This document shows, piece by piece, positions 52,566 to 60,847 of a stretch of DNA of 64,000 bases. The position numbers and the translations under genes were made by a program. Source of the DNA: PALSA-612 sp963742925 (GTDB taxonomy: Bacteria > Actinomycetota > Thermoleophilia > Gaiellales > Gaiellaceae); contig CAVUNV010000005.1 of assembly GCA_963742925.1 (NCBI GenBank), positions 1 through 64,000 on the forward strand, in the 5' to 3' direction. The stretch's first letter is position 1. The number at the start of each line of letters is the position of its first letter. The notes beneath the pieces are model-generated. The model was not told the origin of the DNA. It saw only the letters and a list, made by a program, of their open reading frames with translations, and did not search any database.

Positions 52566-54948
52566 ATGGAACGGCAGGCACTTGCCGTGCTCGAATACCC
52601 GCTGATCGTCGAGCGACTCGCCGACGCCGCGGTGACGGCCCACGGCGCCGCGCTGGCGCGTGACCTCATGCCGTCGCCGGATCCGGCCGAGGTCGCCCGA
52701 CGGCAGGCCTTGACCGCCGAGGCGGTCGCGCTGCTCGCGGGCGGAGTCGCCCCGTCGCTTCAGGGCGCGGCCGACGTGCGTTCGGAGGCGAGCCGGGCCG
52801 AGCGCGGCGGCTCGCTGGAGGCCGGCGAGCTCCGTGCGATCGCCGCGACGATCGCCGTCGCGCTGGCCGCACGGAGCACGCTCGCGGAGCAGCGCGAGTC
52901 GGCACCGTTGCTCGCCGACCTGCTGGCTCCGGTCGATCCGTCCCTGGCCGCGGTCGGCGGCGACATCGACCGGCGCGTCGAGGAGGACGGCTCGGGGCTG
53001 CGCGACTCCGCGTCGCCGCTCCTGCGCCGGCTGCGCAACGAGCTCCGGGCCGGGCGGCAGCGCGTGACCGACGAGCTGGCACGGCTGGCGCGGTCTCCCG
53101 AGCTTCGCGAGCACCTTCAGGAGACGTTCGTGACCGACCGTGGCGGCCGGCCCGTGCTGGCGGTCAAGCTGAGCGCGCGGAACCAGGTCCGCGGGATCGT
53201 CCACGACGCGTCGAGCTCCGGGCAGACGCTGTTCGTCGAGCCGCTCGCGGTCGTCGAGCTGAACAACAAGCTCGCCGAGGCCGCGAGCGCCGAGCGCGAG
53301 GAGGTCGAGCGCATCCTGGCCGAGCTCTCGGCGCTCGTCGGGGCCAGGGCGGACGCGCTCCAGGTGCTCGTCGACGCGACCGCCGCGGTCGATCTCGCAC
53401 TCGCATGCGGAACGCTTTCGCGGCGCTGGCGCGGCTGCGCCGTCGAGGTGGCCGACGAGGTCAGGCTGCTCGGCGTCCGTCATCCGCTGCTTCCGAGCGA
53501 GACGGTCGTTCCAATCGACCTCGACCTCGGCGACCTGCGGGCGCTCGTCGTCAGCGGCCCGAACACGGGCGGCAAGACCGTGGCGCTGAAGACGATCGGC
53601 CTGGCCGCGGTTCTCCATCAGGTTGGGCTTGCGGCCGCCGGCGGATCGCGCCGTGCTGCCCGTGTTCGACACCGTGCTCGCGGATATCGGCGACCAGCAG
53701 TCGATCCAGATGAGCCTGTCGACGTTCTCGGGCCATCTCGGGAACATCGTCCGCGTCCTCGCTGCCGCGACCGGCCGGTCGCTCGTCCTGCTGGACGAGC
53801 TGGCCGCAGGAACCGACCCGGCCGAGGGCTCGGCGCTGGCGCAGGCCCTGCTCGACCGGCTCGCAGCGCAGGCGCGGCTGACGGTCGTCACGACGCACTA
53901 CGGCGAGTTGAAGGAGTGGGCGAGCTCGACCGACGGCGCGGCGAACGCGGCCACCGCCTACGACGTCGAGACCGATACGCCGCTCTACCGCGTCGCCCTC
54001 GGTCGCGCCGGCACGTCGCATGCGCTGCGAGTCGCCGAGCATCTCGGCCTCGATCCTGCGGTCGTCGCGGACGCTCGCGCGCGGGTCGTGCCGGCGCTGC
54101 TGCGCGCGGAGGAGCTGCTGGCGGAGGCCGAGAACGCCGAGCGGAGGGCGCTCGACGCGCACGCGGCGGCCGAGCGCGAACGGGAGGAGGCGGCGCGTCT
54201 GGTCGAGCATGGGCACGAGCGGCAGGCGACGCTCGACGCAGAGATCGACCGCGTGCGAGCCTCGGCGGAAGCCGAGCGTGACGCCGCGCGGGCGCGGGCC
54301 GAGCAGGAGCTCGAGGCGGCGCGCGCCGAGCTGAAGGCTCTTCGTGACGAAGTCCGGGCGGCGCGCAAGGCTGAGCAGGAGCGACGGCGGGCGAAGCCCA
54401 TGAGCGCGCGGGCGGCGGAGCAAGGACGCGACCGCCGTCTCGGTGCCGCCGCCGAGCACTCGCGCCGCGCCGATCGTGCGCTCCGAGCGCTCGACGAGCC
54501 GCTGCCTCTGCTCGCCCCGCTGGCGGAGGGCGATCCCGTCGAGGCCCGCGAGCTCGGCGTCCGCGGCACGATCGTGTCGATCGAGGGCGAGGAGGCCGAG
54601 GTCGCCGTCGCGGGCGGTCTGAGAGTCCGCATGCCGCTGGCGCAGCTCCGGCCGGACGCGCACCCCGCTGAGACGGACGAGCCCGCGGTGAGGGTCGTCG
54701 CGAGCGCGCGCGGGGACGCATCGGATCAGCTCGACGTCCGCGGTATGCGCGCCGACGAGGCCCGCGAGGCGGTCCGCTCGTTCGTCGACGACGCCGCGCT
54801 CGCCGGGCTGGGCGAGGTGCACGTCGTGCACGGCCGCGGCACCGGTGCCCTCCGCGCCGCGGTGCGCGCCGAGCTGGCAGAGCACCCGCTCGTCGAGCGC
54901 CAGGAATCGGGGTCGGCCGACGGGGCGACGACGGCCGTGCTGGCCTAG
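52566..54948 (+). CDS. mutS2: Endonuclease/ribosome-associated MutS2 (one frameshift)
   Basis: About 793 aa after correction, normal for MutS2. Clamp and lever regions, then the ATPase with Walker A (GPNTGGKT) and Walker B (LVLLDELAAGTDP), a long coiled-coil rich in E/R/A, and a C-terminal Smr domain (LDVRGMRADEA, HGRGTGAL). The frame breaks near 53640 just after the ATPase P-loop region (VLHQVGL): an extra G separates it from DRAVLPVFDTVLADIGD. MutS2 suppresses recombination and, in Bacillus, acts on collided ribosomes. The stop is shared with the convergent VLRF1 gene (CTAG). Confidence 0.87.
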
Positions 54949-55563
54949 AGCTCGGTGATCTCCACCGCGTAGAGGTCGTACGGGAGCCGCTCGAGCACGG
55001 CGTGGCGCGGGTCGGGCACGGTGAAGAAGCGCTCGAGTGCCATCTCTTCGAGCCAGGCGAGCTCGGGGCGCAGCTCGATCATTCCTCTGATCGCCGTCCG
55101 GTCGCCGCCGAGGGCGATGGCGTCCAGCCGCTTGCGCTCCGGGTCGAGCACTCGTGTCGGCGACCTCGCCGGCTTCCTGCAGCAGCACCCGGGCCTGCTC
55201 CTCGCGGCGGCGCCGGAAGCGGTTCGCCGACGAGCCGCCGGCGCGGTGGCGGCCGTGGACGAGCCGCTGGCCGACCTTGGACGCGACCAGCCTCTCGCCC
55301 TCGAAGACGCCGACGGCGTAGCCGCCCAGCCTGACGAGGACGGCACCGATGCGGTGGTCCTCGGCGATCTCGTCGAGCAGCGGCCGGACGTGGACGACGT
55401 CGTACTCGCCCTTGTGCCGGAGCGGAAACGGCGGCCGGACGACGAGCGTCTCCGTCGCCGTCTCGAAGCGTGCGCTGCCGTCCTCGTACACGGATCGCCC
55501 GGGAGACCCTTCGAGCGGCGCCAGCCGTTTCGCCGCGTTGGCCCGGCCGACGTACCGGCTCAT
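54945..55563 (-). CDS. Actinobacterial VLRF1-type peptidyl-tRNA hydrolase (one frameshift)
   Basis: About 205 aa after correction; the assembled frame breaks near 55155, where one extra T on the plus strand separates EAGEVAD from RVLDPERKRLDA. The eRF1-like core is clear: RIGAVLVRLGGYAVGVFEG, ASKVGQRLVHGR and RFRRRREEQAR, the pattern of Vms1/ANKZF1-like release factors of Actinobacteria. In the catalytic loop the usual GGxSQ is GGSSAN, so the expected Gln is missing. ATG at 55563 overlaps the upstream glycosyltransferase stop. It would release peptide from stalled large subunits. Confidence 0.8.
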
Positions 55564-56630
55564 CCGGCGAGCCGGCGGTACACGTCCTCGTGGGCGCGGG
55601 CACACGCCTCCCAGCTGAACTGCCGCGCCCGGGCGAGGCCGCGCTCGACGTACGGCGCGGGATCGTCGAGGACGGCCGTGATCGCGCGGGCGATGTCCTC
55701 GGGAGACAGCGGATCGAACAGCTCGGCCGCGTCGCCGCACACCTCCGGCAGCGACGTCGCATCCGAGACGGCGGCCGGGCAGCCGCAGGCCATCGCCTCG
55801 AGCGGCGGCAGGCCGAAGCCCTCGTAGAGGCTCGGGAAGACGAGCGCCGAGGCCGAGCGGTAGAGCGCGATCAGCTCGTCGAAGGAGACGCGCCCGCGGC
55901 TCTCGACCCCCTCCGGCAGCGAGGCCGCGTCGTGGCCGGTGCCCGTGAGGACGAGCCGGAGCTCCGGCCGCTCCCGCCGCGCGAGCGCGAACGCCTCGTA
56001 GAGCCGCGCGTGGTTCTTGTGCGGCCACGGGTTGGCGGGGTAGAGCAGGAACGGCTCTCTCGGCGCGCTCCCCGGCGTGAGCCGTTCGTGGTCGATGCCG
56101 AGCGGGATCGCGACGACGCGCTCCGGGTCGAGGCCGTACTTCTCCAGCAACGTCTGACGCGCGTGCTCGGAGATCGCGATCACGATCCGGCTCCCCTTGA
56201 TCGTCCGGCCGTAGACGAGCCGCCGGTAGGAGAGCTCCGTGCGCGAGAAGAACTGCGGGTAGAGCTCGTGCTGGAGGTCGTGCACCGTCGTCGCGGCGGG
56301 CGGCCGGTCGCGCACCGGCGGGATCATCACGCTGAGCGGGAAGTGGATCGCGTCGAGGGTGTCGAGCCGGAGAGCGCGGTGCAGCCGGCCCGGCGCGAGC
56401 CAGGCACGTGACATCGCTGCGACCCGACCCGCCGTCGACGGGCTCGCGCGGTACTCGGAGACCACGCGCGACGGAAGCCCGTCGGCCGCGTCCGGGGCAA
56501 CCGACGGCACGAACGCCTCGTAGTCGAGCTCGCCCACCCGGGCGAGCGCGCGGGTCAGCTCGCGCGCATACGTCTCGGAGCCGCCGACCACGCCCGGCAC
56601 CAGCGTCAGGAGACTGATCCCGATGGGCAC
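55560..56630 (-). CDS. GT4-family glycosyltransferase
   Basis: 356 aa: GVVGGSETYARELTRALAR, VHDLQHELYPQFFS, ANPWPHKNHARLYEAF and PSLYEGFGLPPLEAMACG. ATG at 56630, 29 bases after the CDF gene stop, so the two may be one unit. The stop overlaps the VLRF1 start. Confidence 0.88.
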   Translation of the reverse strand: MPIGISLLTLVPGVVGGSETYARELTRALARVGELDYEAFVPSVAPDAADGLPSRVVSEYRASPSTAGRVAAMSRAWLAPGRLHRALRLDTLDAIHFPLSVMIPPVRDRPPAATTVHDLQHELYPQFFSRTELSYRRLVYGRTIKGSRIVIAISEHARQTLLEKYGLDPERVVAIPLGIDHERLTPGSAPREPFLLYPANPWPHKNHARLYEAFALARRERPELRLVLTGTGHDAASLPEGVESRGRVSFDELIALYRSASALVFPSLYEGFGLPPLEAMACGCPAAVSDATSLPEVCGDAAELFDPLSPEDIARAITAVLDDPAPYVERGLARARQFSWEACARAHEDVYRRLAG

Positions 56631-56659
56631 TCGCTGAGCCTACGCGTGGTCGGCGTGCT

Positions 56660-57292
56660 TCAGCACGAGTCGCAGCAGGCCTCGCCGCGCCAGGACGCGC
56701 GACCTTCCCGGAGGGCGAAGGCCGAGATCACGAGCGCCGCCGCCGGGTCGGCCCACCACCAGCCCGCGAGCGCGTTCGCCAGCAGCCCCACGAGCAGCGC
56801 GACCGAGAGATAGGCGCAGAGCATGTTCTGCGAGGCTTCGCTCACGGTGGCGGCAGACGAGAGCTGCCGCCCGACCCGGCGCTTGGCGGTCGCGAGCATC
56901 GGCATGGTCGGCGCGGTGAAGGCGGCCAGCCCGATCCCGACCCAGCTCACCGCCGGATGATGCCCGCCGACGAGGGTGTCGATCGACTCGGCCATGATGT
57001 ACGCGGCGAGACAGAAGAAGCTGATCGCGATCAGCTGCTGAGCCTGTCGCTCGGCGGCGGCAGTCCCGTCCCGTCGCGCCGTGAAGCGCCAGACGACGAC
57101 GAGGCCGGCGAACATCTCCACGAGCGCGTCGAGCCCGAAGCCGACCAGCGCGATCGACGAGGCGGCGATGCCCGCACCGAGCGCGATCCCGAACTCGGCG
57201 ACGTGCCACGCGTTCCCCGACCAGGCAAGCAGCCGCGCCCGCCGGACGAGGAGGTCTCTGGCCGACTCGGGCGCGGAAACCGTGATCGCCAT
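56660..57292 (-). CDS. Small cation-diffusion-facilitator-like transporter with Cys-rich tail
   Basis: 210 aa with five or six hydrophobic segments of the CDF type (FGLDALVEMFAGLVVVWRF; SIDTLVGGHH; WWWADPAAALVISA). It lacks the large C-terminal cytoplasmic domain of full CDF proteins and ends in ACCDSC, a potential metal site. ATG at 57292, 6 bases after TACGCT. Probably a divalent metal exporter. Confidence 0.75.
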   Translation of the reverse strand: MAITVSAPESARDLLVRRARLLAWSGNAWHVAEFGIALGAGIAASSIALVGFGLDALVEMFAGLVVVWRFTARRDGTAAAERQAQQLIAISFFCLAAYIMAESIDTLVGGHHPAVSWVGIGLAAFTAPTMPMLATAKRRVGRQLSSAATVSEASQNMLCAYLSVALLVGLLANALAGWWWADPAAALVISAFALREGRASWRGEACCDSC

Positions 57293-57298
57293 GCCGTG

Positions 57299-57304
57299 AG
57301 CGTA
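57299..57304 (-). promoter_or_regulatory. -10 box TACGCT of the CDF gene (leaderless-type)
   Basis: Minus-strand TACGCT ends 6 bases before the ATG at 57292. Confidence 0.4.
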
Positions 57305-57340
57305 CCGTCGGCCGCTTACCTTGCCGTAACAGGGCCCGGC

Positions 57341-57346
57341 TATGAT
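57341..57346 (+). promoter_or_regulatory. -10 box TATGAT of the methyltransferase gene (leaderless-type)
   Basis: TATGAT (5/6 match) ends 6 bases before the ATG at 57353. A weak TTGCCG lies 14 bases upstream. Confidence 0.5.
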
Positions 57347-57352
57347 TCGCAC

Positions 57353-58498
57353 ATGCCCGGCGGGTCCGAAGAAACCCCTGCTTCTGCAGGGATTTTGCCG
57401 TCGGAAGAGGTCGACGTCGAGGCGCTCTTCGCCCAGCTGCAGGAGGAGGTGCGCTGGGGCGGGGCCGCGGCGGGGAACGGCGGCCGCGATCGCAGCGCCC
57501 GCATCGCGTGGCGAGGGCAGGCCGAGCGGATGTGGCCGGTCTCGGCCGAGCGGCCGATCAAACGCCGTCCCGGCGTCCGCGGCCTTGTCGCGTACGGCGT
57601 CAAGCGGACGCTCCGGCCGTTCCTGCGCTGGTACGTCGAGCCGCTCGCCGCCGAGCAGCGTGGCTACAACGACGCTCTGCTGAAGCTCGTCGACGATCTG
57701 TCCGAGCGCGCCGACCGCGCCTCCGCCGGGGAGGAGGCCGCCCGGCGGTCTCTCACCGAGCTGGAGGAGCGGCTCGCACGGCTCGAGCGCCGGCCGCGCG
57801 CCGACGGGACGCCCGCCCCGGCCCAGACCGTCGCCGCCCAGCCTGCGGCCGCCGCCTTCCCGGACTACTTCGCGTTCGAGGCGCGCATGCGCGGCTCCAC
57901 CGGCGCTGTCCGTGAGCGCCAGCGTGTCTACGTGGATGACCTCCGCGAACACGCGCCGGTGCTCGACGTCGGCTGCGGGCGCGGCGAGCTGCTCGCGCTC
58001 CTGCGGGAGGAGGGCGTCGAGGCGCGTGGCGTCGACGCCGATGCCGACATGGTCGCCTACGCGCGCGGCGAAGGCCTCGAGGTCGAGCAGGCCGACGCGC
58101 TCGCGTACCTGGAGTCGCTCGCGGACGGCTCGCTCGGGGCCATCTTCGCGGGCCAGGTCGTCGAGCACCTGCCGCCGCCCACCCTCGTACGGCTGCTCGA
58201 GCTTGCCGCCCTCAAGCTCCGGCCCGGCGGCCTGCTCGTCGCCGAGACGATCAACCCGCTCTCGCCGCTCGCGCTGCGGAGCTACTTCGCCGACCTCACG
58301 CACGCGCAGCCGCTCGTGCCCGAGACGCTGGCGCTGCTGGCGCGCCAGGCCGGCTTCCGCGAGGTCGAGACGAGGTTCCTGAACGAGCCCGCCGAGCGGC
58401 TCGCGATCCCCGACGACCCCGTGATCGCAGCCAACGTGCGGAAGCTGAACGACATCCTGTTCGCCCCGCTCGACTACGCGATCCTCGCTCGAACGTGA
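57353..58498 (+). CDS. Class I methyltransferase with N-terminal helical/coiled-coil region
   Basis: 381 aa. The first 160 residues are charged and helical (EALFAQLQEEV, ELEERLARLERR); the C-terminal SAM domain has VLDVGCGRGELLALL, VDADADMVAYA and QVVEHLPPPT. The layout resembles WbdD-type chain-capping or methylating enzymes of O-antigen loci. ATG at 57353 is supported by the promoter. Confidence 0.78.
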   Translation: MPGGSEETPASAGILPSEEVDVEALFAQLQEEVRWGGAAAGNGGRDRSARIAWRGQAERMWPVSAERPIKRRPGVRGLVAYGVKRTLRPFLRWYVEPLAAEQRGYNDALLKLVDDLSERADRASAGEEAARRSLTELEERLARLERRPRADGTPAPAQTVAAQPAAAAFPDYFAFEARMRGSTGAVRERQRVYVDDLREHAPVLDVGCGRGELLALLREEGVEARGVDADADMVAYARGEGLEVEQADALAYLESLADGSLGAIFAGQVVEHLPPPTLVRLLELAALKLRPGGLLVAETINPLSPLALRSYFADLTHAQPLVPETLALLARQAGFREVETRFLNEPAERLAIPDDPVIAANVRKLNDILFAPLDYAILART

Positions 58499-58532
58499 GC
58501 GACGAGAACTCGACGCTTCCATCCGCGGCGGA

Positions 58533-58653
58533 GCCCGGGCTTTGCCCGGGCGCAGCTCTGGCCGCTGGAGACGCGACCACAAGGGGAAGGGGGCCCACGG
58601 GGGAAACCGGCTGTTTCCCCCGTGCAGCACGGCGATGAACATCGCCGTGCTGC
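58533..58653. repeat. Palindromic intergenic element, copy 3 (reverse orientation to the gene)
   Basis: Three perfect hairpins: GCCCGGGC arms 58533-58540/58544-58551, 12-bp CACGGGGGAAAC arms 58596-58607/58613-58624, and 13-bp arms 58624-58636/58641-58653 that enclose the ATG of the glycosyltransferase (58635) and its codons 3-7. The core GGGGGAAAC and the AAGGGG block match copies 1 and 2, but the hairpin touching the start codon has a different sequence. Confidence 0.8.
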
Positions 58654-59633
58654 GCCCGCAGGTGGCGTTTGCCCGCGGCGGCGCCGAGATCTTCACGGAC
58701 GAGCTCGCCCGTCAGCTCCGCGCCCGCGGGCACGAGGCGGACGTCGTCAGCGTGCCGTTCAAGTGGTATCCGGGGCAGCGCGTCCTCACGCAGGCGTTCC
58801 TCTGGCGACTGCTCGACCTGACCGAATCGGACGGAAGGCGGATCGACCTCGTCGTCGCGACGAAGTTCCCCTCCTACTGCGTCCGCCATCCGAACAAGGT
58901 CGTCTGGCTCCTGCACCAGTTCCGCCAGGCCTACGAGCTCGACCGCACCGAGCTCGGCCAGTTCTCCGAGAGCGCCGAGGACCGGGCGACGCGCCGGCGC
59001 GTCCAGCGGCTCGACCGGGTCGCGCTCGGCGAGGCGCGCAAGCTCTTCGCCACCTCGCGCAACGTCTCGGAGCGGCTGCAGCGCTCGACCGGGCTCGAGG
59101 CCGAGGTGCTGCCGCACCCGCCGCAAGAGCTCGCCTACCGCACCGACGCGTACGAGCCGTTCGTGTTCTCGGTCGGCCGCCTCGACCGGGCCAAGCGGAT
59201 CGACCTGCTGATCGAGGCCGCCGCCCGCCAGGACGTCGACGTCGTGATCGCGGGTGAAGGCCCCGATCGCGAGCGGCTCGAGTCGCTCGCCAACGGACGC
59301 GTCCGCTTCACGGGGCGCGTGTCCGAGGAGGAGCTGGCCGATCTGTACGCGCGCTGCCGGGCCGTCTTCTACGCGCCGGTCGACGAGGACTTCGGGATGG
59401 TTCCGTTCGAGGCGTTCCTCGCCGAGAAGCCGGTCGTGACGACGACCGACGCGGGCGGCCCGCTCGACGTCGTCCACGACCGGGAGACAGGCCGCGTCGT
59501 CGAGCCGACCGTGGAGGCGGTCGCCGCCGCGCTTGCGATCGGCGAGGAGGACGCCCGCGCCTGGGGGCGCGCCGGCAAGGCGCTTGCCGAGCAGGTCACG
59601 TGGGATCGCGCGATCGACAGGCTGCTGGCGTGA
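58635..59633 (+). CDS. GT4-family glycosyltransferase
   Basis: 332 aa: VAFARGGAEIFTDELARQLR, LHQFRQAYE, VGRLDRAKRIDLLIEA and DEDFGMVPFEAFLAEKP. ATG at 58635 lies in a hairpin of palindromic element copy 3 and has no separate ribosome site. The stop overlaps the next start (GTGA). Confidence 0.87.
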   Translation: MNIAVLRPQVAFARGGAEIFTDELARQLRARGHEADVVSVPFKWYPGQRVLTQAFLWRLLDLTESDGRRIDLVVATKFPSYCVRHPNKVVWLLHQFRQAYELDRTELGQFSESAEDRATRRRVQRLDRVALGEARKLFATSRNVSERLQRSTGLEAEVLPHPPQELAYRTDAYEPFVFSVGRLDRAKRIDLLIEAAARQDVDVVIAGEGPDRERLESLANGRVRFTGRVSEEELADLYARCRAVFYAPVDEDFGMVPFEAFLAEKPVVTTTDAGGPLDVVHDRETGRVVEPTVEAVAAALAIGEEDARAWGRAGKALAEQVTWDRAIDRLLA

Positions 59634-60847
59634 AGGTCGCCTACTACAGCCCGCTGCCCCCGTCCCGTTCGGGGGTCGCGGACTACAGCGCACTGCTCCT
59701 TCCCGAGCTCGCGAGGAGGGTCGAGGTCGAGACGGCGCGTCCGGGCCGCTTCCGCCGCGCGCCGCGGGCGGACGTCTCGCTCTACCACATCGGCAACGAC
59801 CCGGACGCGCACGGCTGGATCGCGCGCGCTCTCGCGGCCCGGCCCGGCGTCGTCGTCCTTCACGAGTTCGTCCTGCACCATCTCGTCGCCGGGCTCACGC
59901 TGGCACGCGGGGATGCGCGCGGCTACCTCGACGCCATGGAGCGCGGGCACGGCCTGGCCGGGCGCCTGCTCGCGTACGGGGTGATCGACGGCCGCATCCC
60001 GCCGCTCTGGGAGACACGGCCCGAGGCCTTCCCGCTCGCGGGCGACGTGCTCGCCGACGCGACCGGCCTGATCGTCCACTCGGCCTTCGTCGAGGACCGC
60101 GCCCGGGCGGCCGGCTACGGCGGCCCCGTCTGGCGGATCCCGCATCCGGCCTGGCCGTTGCCCGAGATCACGACGGCCGCCGTGGACGGCAGCCCCGTGA
60201 TCGGCTGCTTCGGGCACCTCAACGAGAGCAAGCGCATCCCGCAGCTCCTTGCCGCGTTCGCGCGGCTGCGCGCCTCGCGTCCGGAGGCCCGGCTGCTGCT
60301 CGTCGGCGCGCTGGCGTCCCGGCTGGCCGGTCTCGAGGTGCCGGAGGGCGTCGTCCGCGAGGACTACGTGAGCGAGGAGCGCCTCTGGTCGCTGATGGCC
60401 GCCTGCGACGTGATCGTCTCCCTGCGCTCGCCGACCATGGGCGAGACGTCCGGAACGGCGATCCGCGCGCTGACGCTGGGGAGGCCGCTCGTCGTCTCCG
60501 ACGTCGGCTGGTTCTCGGAGCTTCCGGACGCGGCGGCGATCCGCGTCGCGGTCGACGAGCGCGAGATCGAGACGCTGACGGCGGCGCTCGAACGGCTCGC
60601 ATCCGACGAGCAGGAGCGCACGAGGATGGGCGCCGCGGCGCGGTCGCTCGCGGAGCGCGACCATTCGCTTGCGCACGTGGCCGACCTGTACGCGGCGGCG
60701 CTCGAGGAGGCGGCCGGCGGCGACGCCGTGCGCGACGGGGTGCTGCGCGACGTGGCCGGGGCGGCCGGAGAGGTCGGGATCGGGGCCGGTGACCCGGGAG
60801 CGGCCGAGCTCTCGGCGCGCCTCGACGAGGTCGGGCTTGGCGGTTGA
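59630..60847 (+). CDS. GT4-family glycosyltransferase
   Basis: 405 aa: YSPLPPSRSGVADYSALLL, VLHEFVLHH, FGHLNESKRIPQLLAAF and SPTMGETSGTAIRALTLG. GTG at 59630, 4-base overlap. The last 40 residues are a low-complexity extension after the helix typical of the family end. Confidence 0.85.
   Translation: MKVAYYSPLPPSRSGVADYSALLLPELARRVEVETARPGRFRRAPRADVSLYHIGNDPDAHGWIARALAARPGVVVLHEFVLHHLVAGLTLARGDARGYLDAMERGHGLAGRLLAYGVIDGRIPPLWETRPEAFPLAGDVLADATGLIVHSAFVEDRARAAGYGGPVWRIPHPAWPLPEITTAAVDGSPVIGCFGHLNESKRIPQLLAAFARLRASRPEARLLLVGALASRLAGLEVPEGVVREDYVSEERLWSLMAACDVIVSLRSPTMGETSGTAIRALTLGRPLVVSDVGWFSELPDAAAIRVAVDEREIETLTAALERLASDEQERTRMGAAARSLAERDHSLAHVADLYAAALEEAAGGDAVRDGVLRDVAGAAGEVGIGAGDPGAAELSARLDEVGLGG

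Noticed and set aside
4767..53640. Programmed ribosomal frameshifting in the broken genes
   Set aside because: No slippery heptamers with downstream pseudoknots are seen, and the affected families are not known to use frameshifting. Assembly error is simpler.
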